A stretch of DNA of 64,000 nt from an uncultured Cytophagales bacterium (GTDB lineage: Bacteria; Bacteroidota; Bacteroidia; Cytophagales; Cyclobacteriaceae): the NCBI GenBank assembly GCA_913057175.1, contig CAJXNP010000004.1:186001-250000 (forward strand), written 5' to 3'. The notes beneath the pieces are model-generated. The model ran no database searches. It was not told the origin of the DNA and saw only the letters and a program-made list of their open reading frames with translations. The position numbers were made by a program, and so were the translations under genes. This document shows positions 16,525-25,678 of this stretch, piece after piece; the first letter of the stretch is position 1; every line of letters begins with the position of its first letter.

Positions 16525-16716
16525 TCATTTAATTTCCTCCGGATAAGCCACACAGGCTTCCTGGGCACTTAACTTCTTAACTACTTCTGGCTGGTATTTC
16601 CATAGGTTAAGTATACTCAATGTGCCTTCAAATAGGAACTGACTTTCAAAAGGAAATATTGGTGTTTTCTTTTGGTATTTAAAAGTCGTTTTATCGAATC
16701 CAGATAAAAAATATTT
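16525..16716 (-). pseudogene. Possible C-terminal gene remnant in a 564-base gap
   Basis: Between the SDR gene and the Gfo/Idh gene (16361-16924) there is no full gene. On the minus strand a frame open for 63 codons with no start codon encodes a protein-like segment (KKTPIFPFESQFLFEG, LWKYQPEVVKKLSAQEACVA, then YPEEIK and stop). The residue mix looks like coding sequence rather than chance, so it may be the tail of a decayed enzyme gene. A 43-codon plus-strand ORF at 16778-16909 (starting MKFLVKYIQFESLHIF) is also present, without support. The rest of the gap shows nothing. Confidence 0.3.
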
Positions 16717-16924
16717 CTATTGACTGGGTTACAATAGGCTCACTTTTCTACTAAGGATAAACCACAAACCAACAACCATGAAATTCTTAGTAAAATACAT
16801 CCAATTTGAGTCCCTCCATATTTTCGTACTTGCGGAAACAATGACTAAAAAATCATTCAGAGAATGGTTTTCTATAATAGGTCGATTCGTAATAGAATTG
16901 ATTTTCTGAAAGTAACATGATTCT

Positions 16925-17911
16925 TTAGTGAACAGTCGCATCGATCATTTTCATAGAAATCAAAATTTCATTGAGTGGACATGGATTCTCACCTTCACCC
17001 ATGAAATACCGATTGACCTTTTCGATTAACGGCTGCTGAATATGAGGGGGATTGATGAACTGTAGCTTTTCATTCCAGTCCTCGGTTTCAATATTGATAA
17101 ACCACTCGCTAAAGAAGGGAAATGAGATCTTTCCTTTCTCACCGATCACCTGGCATAGATCTTCACAGCTATTTTTATTGACATTAAATGCCCATAGACC
17201 ATCAAAAAGGATGTCCTTACCAAAGATCGCGTGAAGGTGGGTAACATCAGTAGCCTCATGCATGTCAGATTGGTTTAAGGCAAACCCTGCTACCTTATGT
17301 GGCTCTCCAAAATAGTAATACATAAGGTCGAGCTGATGTGGCGCCAGATCGTGAAAGATGCCACCACCCGAAATTTCCGGTTTTACCCTCCATTTATCAT
17401 CTGTTTCAGTAATCAAACCGCTTGGCAAGGATTGAAATGTGCGGATGGTGATTAGTCGGATCTCTCCCAAAAGTCCACTTTTAATGATTTCCCTTACTTT
17501 CTTGAACATTTCAAGCTCTCTCCGATAATAAGCTCCCGATACCTTAATATTTTGTTTTTCAGATACTTTCATAATTCTTTCACATGCGGCGCTATCCAGC
17601 GTGAGAGGTTTTTCAATGTATACCGGTTTGCCTGCATTGATCGACTGAAGGGCATATTCTTCATGATAAACTGGTGGAGTGGCGATGTAGATAGCATCTA
17701 CCTCATTGTCCTGGATCAGGTCATCTGTATTTGAATAATATTTGGGAACATTGTGTCTTTTGGCAAAGTCTTTTGCCTTGTCTTCATTTCTTCGCATCAC
17801 TGCGACAAGTTTAGAGTTATCAGCTTTTTGAAAGGCCGGGCCGCTTTTTACCTCACACACATCTCCGCAACCGATAATTCCCCAATTGATTGTTTGATTG
17901 ATTTCAGACAT
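16925..17911 (-). CDS. Gfo/Idh/MocA-family oxidoreductase
   Basis: Starting at 17911 (MSEINQTINWGIIGCGDVCE) gives 328 residues; the frame to 17956 adds 15 residues with no family match. GIIGCGD is the Rossmann NAD(P)-binding turn, VYIEKPLTLD the signature EKP with the active-site lysine, and GGGIFHDLAPHQLDLMYY the catalytic Asp/His region. These enzymes oxidise or reduce sugars and cyclitols. It is cytoplasmic, unlike the Tat-exported relative at 39536-40660. No clear operon partner. Confidence 0.92.
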   Translation of the reverse strand: MSEINQTINWGIIGCGDVCEVKSGPAFQKADNSKLVAVMRRNEDKAKDFAKRHNVPKYYSNTDDLIQDNEVDAIYIATPPVYHEEYALQSINAGKPVYIEKPLTLDSAACERIMKVSEKQNIKVSGAYYRRELEMFKKVREIIKSGLLGEIRLITIRTFQSLPSGLITETDDKWRVKPEISGGGIFHDLAPHQLDLMYYYFGEPHKVAGFALNQSDMHEATDVTHLHAIFGKDILFDGLWAFNVNKNSCEDLCQVIGEKGKISFPFFSEWFINIETEDWNEKLQFINPPHIQQPLIEKVNRYFMGEGENPCPLNEILISMKMIDATVH

Positions 17912-18179
17912 ACCTGATGATTTTAGGATTTTTATAATTATTGTTTTGTTGATCAAGGAGATAGAAAATTAACTGATAATTATATCTTTACAACAAATCC
18001 GGCGGAATTAATCCTAACATAACCAAATTTTGAGCTTCTTTTTTCGAAGCCTGATTGCCAAAACCAAATCTTTGTAAAACATGGGAGATTTCTCCCAACT
18101 TTTATAAATTGTAGTGAGGGATCATTTCTTCAGCTAATTATTGTCTGAATACTTCAACAAAAACAACCGTCTCAGATAA

Positions 18180-19037
18180 ATGACAGATTTTAGCGATGAT
18201 AAAAGGTTAAATGCTATCCTTGATATGATAGGCCGGATTGCTTCGCTTGATTTCACAGAAATGCTGGAAGTGAGCGAAGAAAATGATATGGTCGACGCTA
18301 TCTCATTGGGTCTAAACATGTTAAGCGAGGAGCTGAATTCACAGGTTGTCGATAAAAAGATCCTTCATGAGGTTAATGCCAAACTTGAAAAATTTGCCTA
18401 CACAGTTGCTCACGATTTAAAATCTCCACTCAACAGTCAGGCAGGATTAATCAAGTTATTAGAATTGACGCTGAATCCTGATCCAAACAGCGACATCGAC
18501 GAGTGCATCACCAAGTTGAAAAGGATGAATGAAAAGATGAAATCCCTTGTTGAAGGTGTTTTATCGTACTCCCTGGCGCAATCAAAAGCAATCGAGAAAG
18601 AAGAAGTAGATCTGAAAGAATTGGTGGAAGAGGTAATAGAGATCGATAATTTTAATGAGAAAGCAGATATCGAGATCAGAAATGAGTTGCCGGTTGTTTT
18701 CTTCAACAGGACCGGAGCTACCCAGATTGTTCGCAATCTCCTTGATAATGCCATCAAGTATTCCAATAAAACCCGTTGCGTGATCAACATTGAATCAGAA
18801 GAGAAAAACAAACATTACGAAATAAGATTCATTGATAATGGCCCTGGGATTCCACCTGAGTACCAGGAAAAGATCTTTCAACTGTTCAATCAGATCGACC
18901 CATCATTAAAAACGGATAGTGTTGGAATTGGCCTGGCAACCATTAAAAGTATCATTGAAGCATCGGGAGGTAAAATTTGGTTGAATTCCAAACAAGGTGA
19001 AGGTTCAACGTTTATCTTTACGATAAATAAAAAATAA
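18180..19037 (+). CDS. Soluble sensor histidine kinase
   Basis: A 285-residue kinase without a membrane segment. The N-terminal 60 residues (LDMIGRIASLDFTEML, AISLGLNMLSEELNSQ) resemble a HAMP-like signalling helix pair. TVAHDLKSPLNSQAGLIKLL is the HisKA dimerisation helix with phospho-acceptor His78. The ATPase domain has the N box (NLLDNAIKYS), G1 (DNGPGIPPEY) and G2 (GIGLATIKSIIEASGGKIWL). Its stop is 3 bases before the first of two tandem STAS-like genes, making a three-gene operon and suggesting these small proteins are its input or output partners. No receiver-domain gene is adjacent. Confidence 0.92.
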   Translation: MTDFSDDKRLNAILDMIGRIASLDFTEMLEVSEENDMVDAISLGLNMLSEELNSQVVDKKILHEVNAKLEKFAYTVAHDLKSPLNSQAGLIKLLELTLNPDPNSDIDECITKLKRMNEKMKSLVEGVLSYSLAQSKAIEKEEVDLKELVEEVIEIDNFNEKADIEIRNELPVVFFNRTGATQIVRNLLDNAIKYSNKTRCVINIESEEKNKHYEIRFIDNGPGIPPEYQEKIFQLFNQIDPSLKTDSVGIGLATIKSIIEASGGKIWLNSKQGEGSTFIFTINKK

Positions 19038-19040
19038 ATA

Positions 19041-19412
19041 ATGGAATACCGGGAAAACGAAAAAATAAAGTTCACGTTAAGGGATGATAATATCCTCCAA
19101 ACAGAATGTTTCCCCAATACAATCATGAACCTGGAAGATGGAAAGGAAAGCACGAGAATATCTGCTGAGATGGTAAATTATGAACCGTTGCCACTTTTGT
19201 GTGACCTGACAAACGTTGTGAGAATGAGCCAGGATTGTCGCAAGCATTTTGCAGGTCCGGAACATGCAGAGACTTTCAGTAAAGCTGCACTGATTGTTAC
19301 CAATCCCATCAGCAAGATTATTGGGAATTTCTTTTTGGGATTAAATAAACCTATAAAGCCAACGAAACTATTTACTAGCAAAGAGGAAGGTTTAAAATGG
19401 CTAAAGAGTTAA
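19041..19412 (+). CDS. STAS/SpoIIAA-like small protein, first of a tandem pair
   Basis: A 123-residue cytoplasmic protein about 65% identical (76 of 117 aligned positions) to the next gene. Both share EPLPLLCDLTNVV, CRKHFAG, PISKIIGNFFLG and a C-terminal LFT...LKWLK, the shape of SpoIIAA-like STAS proteins, where the last segment packs as a helix. I believe the family is DUF7793, from memory. It starts 3 bases after the kinase stop. STAS domains usually act as phosphorylated switches or scaffolds; that role here is inference. Confidence 0.82.
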   Translation: MEYRENEKIKFTLRDDNILQTECFPNTIMNLEDGKESTRISAEMVNYEPLPLLCDLTNVVRMSQDCRKHFAGPEHAETFSKAALIVTNPISKIIGNFFLGLNKPIKPTKLFTSKEEGLKWLKS

Positions 19413-19427
19413 TAATCACTTATTGTA

Positions 19428-19805
19428 ATGACTAATTCAATCCGAGAAACAGAGAAAATAAAATTTTGGATAGGGGATGATCACATCCTTAATATTGAGT
19501 GCAAACCTAAAACCACGATGACCATTGAAGAGGGCAAGCTCAGCACGAAATTATGTCTGGAACTCGTTCAAAATGAGCCGTTGCCACTTCTTTGTGATTT
19601 GACCAATGTGGTGAAAATGACCCAGGAATGCAGAAAACATTTTGCAGGTCATGATCACGCGAAAGTATTTACCAAATGTGCATTATTGATCAATAGTCCA
19701 ATCAGCAAAATAATCGGCAATTTTTTTCTTGGGGCAAACAGACCTCTCAAGCCCACCAGATTATTCACAAATAAAAAGGAAGCTTTAAAATGGCTAAAAA
19801 ATTAG
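19428..19805 (+). CDS. STAS/SpoIIAA-like small protein, second of a tandem pair
   Basis: A 125-residue paralogue of the preceding gene, 15 bases downstream. Identity is concentrated in the core (EPLPLLCDLTNVV, CRKHFAG, PISKIIGNFFLG), while the N terminus and the surface around residues 25-45 differ, as expected if each copy has its own partner. Tandem duplication behind a histidine kinase suggests two related signalling targets. It is convergent with the exported hypothetical gene, 11 bases away, with no visible terminator. Confidence 0.82.
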   Translation: MTNSIRETEKIKFWIGDDHILNIECKPKTTMTIEEGKLSTKLCLELVQNEPLPLLCDLTNVVKMTQECRKHFAGHDHAKVFTKCALLINSPISKIIGNFFLGANRPLKPTRLFTNKKEALKWLKN

Positions 19806-19816
19806 TCGGATACTTC

Positions 19817-20413
19817 TTAATATTTTCTGCTGTATATCAGAACTTTCGTGATAATGTTTCTTCCAAATGCATAAGATAGTCCTTTGTTGACATAAGACTT
19901 TTCAGGCTCATAAGTAAGTAATGAAACGGAATTGGGAACCTGAAAACCCCACGAACCGGATGGTTTAGTTTCACCCGGTAGGATTAAGGAAATAGTACCA
20001 AGCCCATTTTCATCAAGATAAATTGCAATCACAGCTTTTTTTGCATTAGCCAGGTCCTGTGCTTTGTTAAGGACATCCTGTTCGTATGCACGACCCAATA
20101 GTTCCCATTTACTGCTGTTTTCAAGAAAATTCATCATTTCACTTACCAGCATGTATCTGCCCAGGCTTTTGGAATAAAAATCATTGATATTGTAAACCGT
20201 TTTTAAGGACTCCCCAAGGTACTTGTTGCAAGGGCTAACACCTTCAAGGTTTGTGTTGTTACAATTTTGAAATTCTGACAGTGATTGCTGCAGGTCTCGT
20301 TCCCAGTTGGTATTAAGCGTCTGGGCCGCTGAAAATGTAATACTCAAAGTGCCTGATATGATAAAAAATAAGATAAATGAAATGTTCCCGTTAACTGTTT
20401 TTTGAAAGTTCAT
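19817..20413 (-). CDS. Exported hypothetical protein, possibly a papain-like (NlpC/amidase) fold
   Basis: 198 residues with a hydrophobic signal segment ending SAAQ. After a Cys-rich start (NCNNTNLEGVSPCNKYLGES) comes a helix like the catalytic-Cys helix of NlpC/P60 or Tae-type amidases (CNKYLGESLKTVY), and later AVIAIYLDENGLGTISLIL, where such enzymes carry the catalytic His in G-H-[IV]. Here the position is Thr (GTISL), so if the homology is right the enzyme may be inactive. The final PEKSYVNKGLSYAFGRN resembles the end of such domains. This is pattern inference only; the protein may belong to an unrelated family. Confidence 0.6.
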   Translation of the reverse strand: MNFQKTVNGNISFILFFIISGTLSITFSAAQTLNTNWERDLQQSLSEFQNCNNTNLEGVSPCNKYLGESLKTVYNINDFYSKSLGRYMLVSEMMNFLENSSKWELLGRAYEQDVLNKAQDLANAKKAVIAIYLDENGLGTISLILPGETKPSGSWGFQVPNSVSLLTYEPEKSYVNKGLSYAFGRNIITKVLIYSRKY

Positions 20414-20704
20414 TAGAATCTGAGTTTAAATTTCATCTCAAAAATAATACAGCCAGATTGATTGGTCTTTACGAAAATCGAATGTTAAATCCCAAATCCT
20501 TACAGGAGACTTTGCTTAAAGTTTAAAGGATAAATTGATCAGGTTTTTGATCAAAAAGTAGTCTTTTTATTTATTGAAAAAACATTGGTTAAACAGAACT
20601 GTTTAGCTAAATAAAATTGTAAAAAATAGTTAAAAGAAGCTGTCAGCGATTATAATCAATTAATAATTGTTCCATTATCCCGGAAAATAACCAGTAGAAA
20701 TAAA

Positions 20705-23344
20705 TTAATCTATCAGTTCAATCTTTCGTGTTAAAATGTTGGAAGTGAATAGCTTAACATTTGGCTGTCCTCCTCCGACACTAATTGTATAGGTTCCGGG
20801 TTCAACAACTCTTTGTCCATTTTCATTGATTCTGTAAAAAGCCTCATTAGGCAATGTAAAATTCACGTCTTTTGATTCCCCGGGATTAACACTGATTCTG
20901 CTAAACCCTTTCAAGCTTTGTATAGGGGTAGGGACAAGTGCGTTTTCGTGTGTAAGATAGAGTTGTACTACTTCCTCACCTTTTATCTTACCTGTGTTTG
21001 TCACTGTCGCGGAGATATGAACCGGCTCGCCTACCTTATTTTTCTCCTCAATCAACAGATTGCTGTATTCAAAAGTCGTATAACTCAAGCCATACCCAAA
21101 TGGATAAAGCGGGACTCCCTGAAAATAACGATAAGTATGACCAGTCATGTCATATTGTTCGAAAGGAGGGAGGTCATCAACAGATTTGTAAAAAGTGACG
21201 GGAAGACGACCTGCGGGATTGTAATCACCAAACAACACATCTGCTAGGGCAGTACCTCCTGCCTGACCGGGATACCATGCTTCTACAATGGCCGGAATGT
21301 TTTCATTTTCCCAATTGATTGCCATTGCACTACCATTCAGCAATACCAGGACAACCGGTTTCCCCAAAGCATGAATTTCTTTTATCAGATCTAACTGTAC
21401 CTTCGGCAAATCCAGTTTCGTGCGATCGCCACCCCTAAATCCATCAATTTCAATATCCATTTCTTCACCTTCCATTCTGGCTGTTAAACCCATACACATG
21501 ATCACTGCTTGAGCATCCTGTGCTGCTGCTATTGCTTCTTCTTTGAGATTGGGCTTTGGCGCGGCCCAAACCAGCTGGACTTGTGCATCGGCATAGGAAT
21601 CACCAGCTTCTACGCGAACGTTATAACTTTTGCCGGCTTCAAGATCAATTGGATCTGATTTTCGCAATCTTGGATCACCATATTCGTCACGAAAATGATA
21701 AGAAGTTTTAGCTATCAGGCTGTCATTCAGATACAGTTTGGTGTTACAGGTCCCAATGAATCCCAGTTGATAACTGCCTGATTGATCAGGTTTTAATATT
21801 GTATTCCAAATGACTCCGAAGTTGTCATCATCCATGTCATCTCTGGGCGCTTCATCATACCAGTTGGCATCCAATTCCTTGATCGTTTCGGAGTAAAGCA
21901 CATCTCCCGTTAGATCACGATTATCATAATAATCAGTTTTAACGCCATTCTCTCCATCTTCCGTAAATAAAACATTTGATGGAATGGCATAGAACATGGG
22001 CATGCCCTCAGCCAGCTCACAGCCCTGGGCAAAGGTGACTTCAGCATTTGGGACCTTTTCCCGGATTCCTCTCAGTGGAGTGACCGGATCGGAAGGAACG
22101 CCATTATAATTACCCAATAGCATCAACCACTGATCTGAATTGGGCCCGATTACTGCAACTTTCTTCAGATCCTTGCTCAAGGGTAAAGTTTGTTCTTCAT
22201 TTTTTAATAATACAATCGACTTTCGGGTTGCTTCATGCGCCAGTTCTTTGTGCTTGTCACTATCTACAATATTATAAGGAATTTGAGCATATTTGACCTT
22301 TTCCTCCGGATCAAACATTCCGAGCTTGAACCTGGCTTCAAACAGTCTTTTAACAGAAACATCTATTTGCTCTTCGGTAATTAAACCTTGTTCGACAGAT
22401 TTTGTCAGGTAGGGATAGATGGCTTTATCCAATCCACAATTTAGATCGCATCCTGATTTCACAGCCAGCGCAGCCGCTTCTTCCGGCGTTTCAACAATCT
22501 TGTGGTCGTTATAAATGTCTTCAATGGCTCCACAATCAGAAACGATGTACCCACCAAATCCCATCTGATTCCTTAAAATTTCCGTCATCAGTCGATGGCT
22601 TCCACAACACGCTTCTCCATTGTATCGATTATAGGCACACATGGCTGAATACACATTTGATTCCCTTACAGCCATCTCAAATTGAGGAAGATAAGTTTCC
22701 CACAGATCGCGTTCATTTGTGGTGGCGTTGAAAATATGCCTTTCCGGTTCAGGACCATTGTGCACGGCAAAATGTTTGACAGTTGCGACGGTCTTTAAGT
22801 ATTTAGGGTCATCCCCCTGCAATCCATTGACAAACTGAACGGCCAATTTTCCTGTAAGAAATGGATCCTCTCCATAAGTTTCCTGTCCGCGCCCCCAACG
22901 TGGATCTCTGAAAATATTGATGTTTGGCGACCAGAGTGTGAGCCCCTGGTATAAAAACCGTTTTCCCCGGCTGACAAAATTGTGATGTTTCGCGCGCGCT
23001 TCATCTCCGATTGCAGTGGCCACATCCAGCATTAACTCCTGGTCCCATGTTGCACCTAAACCAATTGCCTGAGGAAATACTGTTGCTTTTCCAGCACGGG
23101 CGACTCCATGTAACCCCTCATTCCACCAGTTATATTCAGGTATGCCCAGCCTTTCAATCGCAGGAGACTGATTAACCATTTGACTGACCTTTTCTTCAAG
23201 GGTCATACGGCCGATCAGGTCATTCACCCGTTCTTCAAGACCTATTTCCGGGTTAAGGAAGGGAAAATCGTATTCCTTTTCGGAAGTACAGGTAGTGAGT
23301 TTAACTAACATGAACGATAGGGTGATCAGAATGAAGTTCTTCAT
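20705..23344 (-). CDS. GH3 beta-glycosidase with PA14 domain (xylosidase/glucosidase type)
   Basis: An 879-residue enzyme with a short N-terminal signal and a possible lipobox (KLTTC). The GH3 N-terminal barrel (MTLEEKVSQM, NWWNEGLHGVARAG, IFRDPRWGRGQETYGEDP, KHFAVHNGPE) has nucleophile Asp270 in YIVSDCGA. The C-terminal alpha/beta domain follows (VAVIGPNSDQWLML, QAVIMCMGLTARMEGEEMDI), interrupted at about residues 450-600 by a PA14 carbohydrate-binding insert, and a fibronectin III-like domain closes the protein after YPFGYGLSYT. NWWNEGLHGVAR is typical of beta-xylosidase/arabinosidase GH3s. A paralogue with the same design lies at 25679-28291. Confidence 0.93.
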   Translation of the reverse strand: MKNFILITLSFMLVKLTTCTSEKEYDFPFLNPEIGLEERVNDLIGRMTLEEKVSQMVNQSPAIERLGIPEYNWWNEGLHGVARAGKATVFPQAIGLGATWDQELMLDVATAIGDEARAKHHNFVSRGKRFLYQGLTLWSPNINIFRDPRWGRGQETYGEDPFLTGKLAVQFVNGLQGDDPKYLKTVATVKHFAVHNGPEPERHIFNATTNERDLWETYLPQFEMAVRESNVYSAMCAYNRYNGEACCGSHRLMTEILRNQMGFGGYIVSDCGAIEDIYNDHKIVETPEEAAALAVKSGCDLNCGLDKAIYPYLTKSVEQGLITEEQIDVSVKRLFEARFKLGMFDPEEKVKYAQIPYNIVDSDKHKELAHEATRKSIVLLKNEEQTLPLSKDLKKVAVIGPNSDQWLMLLGNYNGVPSDPVTPLRGIREKVPNAEVTFAQGCELAEGMPMFYAIPSNVLFTEDGENGVKTDYYDNRDLTGDVLYSETIKELDANWYDEAPRDDMDDDNFGVIWNTILKPDQSGSYQLGFIGTCNTKLYLNDSLIAKTSYHFRDEYGDPRLRKSDPIDLEAGKSYNVRVEAGDSYADAQVQLVWAAPKPNLKEEAIAAAQDAQAVIMCMGLTARMEGEEMDIEIDGFRGGDRTKLDLPKVQLDLIKEIHALGKPVVLVLLNGSAMAINWENENIPAIVEAWYPGQAGGTALADVLFGDYNPAGRLPVTFYKSVDDLPPFEQYDMTGHTYRYFQGVPLYPFGYGLSYTTFEYSNLLIEEKNKVGEPVHISATVTNTGKIKGEEVVQLYLTHENALVPTPIQSLKGFSRISVNPGESKDVNFTLPNEAFYRINENGQRVVEPGTYTISVGGGQPNVKLFTSNILTRKIELID

Positions 23345-23447
23345 AGTTTAGAGGTATTTTCAGGATGATTTTATAGAATAAATTTAATGGGGAGAATAGG
23401 AAAATTGGGTTCGAATTTTATTGTTGATCGATTTTGAATGACAACGA

Positions 23448-23603
23448 TCAGAGAAAGATCATCAATAAAAATGCTATGATAAGGATGATGGCAATGACAG
23501 GGACAAGGGAATTTGATTGAGGGAATTCATATCCGCATATGGGACATTCTTTACTTTTTGCATCAACTTCCATGGCACAGGATGGGCATTCTTTCTTTTT
23601 CAT
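23448..23603 (-). CDS. Small zinc-ribbon protein with C-terminal membrane anchor
   Basis: A 51-codon gene, too short for most gene finders. It starts MKKKECPSC and has two CxxC knuckles (CPSC, CPIC) spaced as in a zinc ribbon, followed by one strongly hydrophobic helix (VPVIAIILIIAFLLMIFL) running to the stop. The design is that of tiny membrane-tethered zinc-ribbon proteins, probably with the ribbon on the cytoplasmic side. It follows the zincin gene by 27 bases on the same strand, and the methyltransferase lies further upstream, so the three may form an operon. Function unknown. Confidence 0.75.
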   Translation of the reverse strand: MKKKECPSCAMEVDAKSKECPICGYEFPQSNSLVPVIAIILIIAFLLMIFL

Positions 23604-23630
23604 AATGAATTAAAATTACTCTATAATCAA

Positions 23631-24167
23631 CTACTTTGCCCAATCCGGGACCTCCGTCGTTTCGTCGAATAATTCGTCCAGGTAATAGTCCCTCTTAAAT
23701 GACTTGTTACAATTGTTTCCAATATCATATTCACAAATGGAATAAATTGTGATGTCATTTGGGATCATCAAACTTTTGGGATCTCCATTGGGAAGCAATT
23801 CAGAAGTGTGGCTTCTTCCCAAAATGCAATGCCCTAATTCGTGAAAGATTAATGCTTCCAGATGGTATTCGTTATCCCAACACAGGTTATTGGCATTAAT
23901 AGAAATGATCTTCTGGATATCATCGGATAATGATTGAGAATTACAGTTGGCACATAAGGTATGATCGAGCGATGAATCGTATCTGATGATCAAATTGTCG
24001 ATGACCATCCCATATCCGCGTTGGTTTGCTTCGATAATAAATTGGTCAATCTCGGGCTGAAATTCGTCCGGAACATTATAGACAGGAATAAAATCTTTTT
24101 CAGACTGACATCTCCAGGTCGTTATGACCAAAATTATAAGGAAGGTAGATAAAAGGTTTTTGAACAT
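23631..24167 (-). CDS. Putative zincin-type metalloprotease lipoprotein
   Basis: A 178-residue protein with a hydrophobic leader ending in WRC (Cys20), probably a lipoprotein. FHELGHCILGRSH holds a zinc-binding HExxH (His109, Glu110, His113) and a further histidine, His120, as possible third ligand; spacing to it is one residue longer than the classic HExxHxxGxxH of metzincins. LMIPNDITIY may supply a Met-turn. Paired cysteines (CANC) could form a disulfide. The protein is small for a protease and its substrate is unknown. It lies 31 bases downstream of the methyltransferase gene. Confidence 0.75.
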   Translation of the reverse strand: MFKNLLSTFLIILVITTWRCQSEKDFIPVYNVPDEFQPEIDQFIIEANQRGYGMVIDNLIIRYDSSLDHTLCANCNSQSLSDDIQKIISINANNLCWDNEYHLEALIFHELGHCILGRSHTSELLPNGDPKSLMIPNDITIYSICEYDIGNNCNKSFKRDYYLDELFDETTEVPDWAK

Positions 24168-24198
24168 GGAATTTTTTTAACAGGCCTGATGCATGGAG

Positions 24199-24840
24199 TT
24201 ATTTTCGTTCGAATACCCAAACTCTCCAGGGAAATGATATACTCCGGTGTACTATTTGAAAGCCATTTGCGGTAATAATTTTCTCTACGGTTTTTGCCGA
24301 ATGAATATAGGACCGAAAGGGTATTTTTCGGATCTTCATATACATTCTATTAAAAAATGAGAAAATATGTGCAATTGGTCCTCCCATTGGAAATGTCAAA
24401 CCCATTATTTCATCACATTTGGCCATGGCGTTGGCGAGTAGATGCTGATAGCCAGGGTAACAGCAAATAACTTTGTCTAACGTCACAAAATGATAGGTCT
24501 CTATCTGAGAAGAAACATCAACAAAATCACCTTTAATAAATCTGGTTTTTGATTCCCAATTGTTGGACAGAGCATAAGATCTGGCAGTGTTCAGGTAGCC
24601 ACTTGAGGCGTCCACATCTGTTGCATGAGCGCCATTCGAATTCAAAAAATCCCATTGAATGGCGCCAATTCCTCCACCAATATCCAGAAGGGATTTATTT
24701 GCTTTTTTGTAAGGTGATAAAGCCTTGATCAGGCTTCTCGTTGACCCTTGCGGGCCTTTCTTAATATATTTTTTCAATTGTTTTTGAGCTGAATCAAAAT
24801 CGAATAACATATCTGCTCCACAACATTGATAATCGGACAT
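24199..24840 (-). CDS. SAM-dependent methyltransferase, class I
   Basis: 213 residues. LLDIGGGIGAIQWDFLNS is the SAM-binding motif I, ATDVDASSGYL motif II with its acidic ribose ligand, and DKVICCYPGYQHLLANAM corresponds to motif IV. PMGGPIAHIFSFFNRMYMKI near the end recalls the C-terminal part of the Mg-protoporphyrin-methyltransferase-like branch, though no tetrapyrrole genes are nearby. It is probably first in a small operon with the zincin and zinc-ribbon genes. It is divergent from the MarR gene across about 205 bases, so MarR may control it. Confidence 0.87.
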   Translation of the reverse strand: MSDYQCCGADMLFDFDSAQKQLKKYIKKGPQGSTRSLIKALSPYKKANKSLLDIGGGIGAIQWDFLNSNGAHATDVDASSGYLNTARSYALSNNWESKTRFIKGDFVDVSSQIETYHFVTLDKVICCYPGYQHLLANAMAKCDEIMGLTFPMGGPIAHIFSFFNRMYMKIRKIPFRSYIHSAKTVEKIITANGFQIVHRSISFPWRVWVFERK

Positions 24841-25045
24841 TGCTAAAACTTTATTTGAAGACCTAATTTAATTCAACCAATACAATTTTCCATGAAAAAA
24901 CGGTATGGTGATATTCGAACAAAACATTGCAATATTTTTAATCATTTGGAGACAACGCCATCAAAAATTAAATAAAGAAAGAGAATTCACCTAAAAATTT
25001 GCTGAATAGCAAAATCTTATGAAATTTACTGAATAATTTTTTCGT

Positions 25046-25528
25046 ATGTATTCGGTTGAGATCCTGGTAAATATTAGAAAGATTGTTCGGTCACTGAACT
25101 TGGAGTCAAAGAGTATTCAGAAAGACTTTGGCATTAGCATCACTCAGCTACTTTGTCTCAACCACCTGGAACAGTGCAAAAATTACCAGTCCACTCACAA
25201 AAACCTCATGGAGCTTTTAAGCCTTAATTCCAGCACCGTAACCGGAATTATTAATCGATTGGAAAAAAAGGGTCTTGTTGTCAGAATGCCGAAATCAGGA
25301 GATAAACGAATTACTTATATTACCCTGACGGCTACAGGTTTGAAAATGTTTCAGGATACGCCAAATTTATTGCATGAACGGCTATCGACAAAGTTGGATG
25401 CGCTTTCAGAAGAAGATAAGGAAATGGTTCAAAAATCGCTCGAGATCATCATTTCAGCTATGCAAATAAAGGATGTAGAACCTTATCCGGTGTTTGTTTC
25501 TGAAGAAATAATGAACGAACAAAACTGA
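25046..25528 (+). CDS. MarR-family transcriptional regulator
   Basis: A 160-residue winged helix-turn-helix protein. ITQLLCLNHLEQ, LMELLSLNSSTVTGIINRLE (recognition helix) and KKGLVVRMPKSGDKRITYIT (wing with the conserved DKR) are typical MarR. Such proteins bind palindromes as dimers and release them on ligand binding or oxidation. Candidate targets are the divergent methyltransferase operon and the downstream GH3 gene, 150 bases after its stop. Confidence 0.92.
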   Translation: MYSVEILVNIRKIVRSLNLESKSIQKDFGISITQLLCLNHLEQCKNYQSTHKNLMELLSLNSSTVTGIINRLEKKGLVVRMPKSGDKRITYITLTATGLKMFQDTPNLLHERLSTKLDALSEEDKEMVQKSLEIIISAMQIKDVEPYPVFVSEEIMNEQN

Positions 25529-25678
25529 TTTGTTGAATTTGTTCATGTTTTGGATCTTAAGAAGATTTTTGTACTGAAGAATTTAAAACCTTTTACCCAA
25601 ACAAGATTATTAATATTGAACTGAGATTAGAGGTATAAACTGCCTCGATTTATTTCCAGAAATAATGTTGCTGAATTT

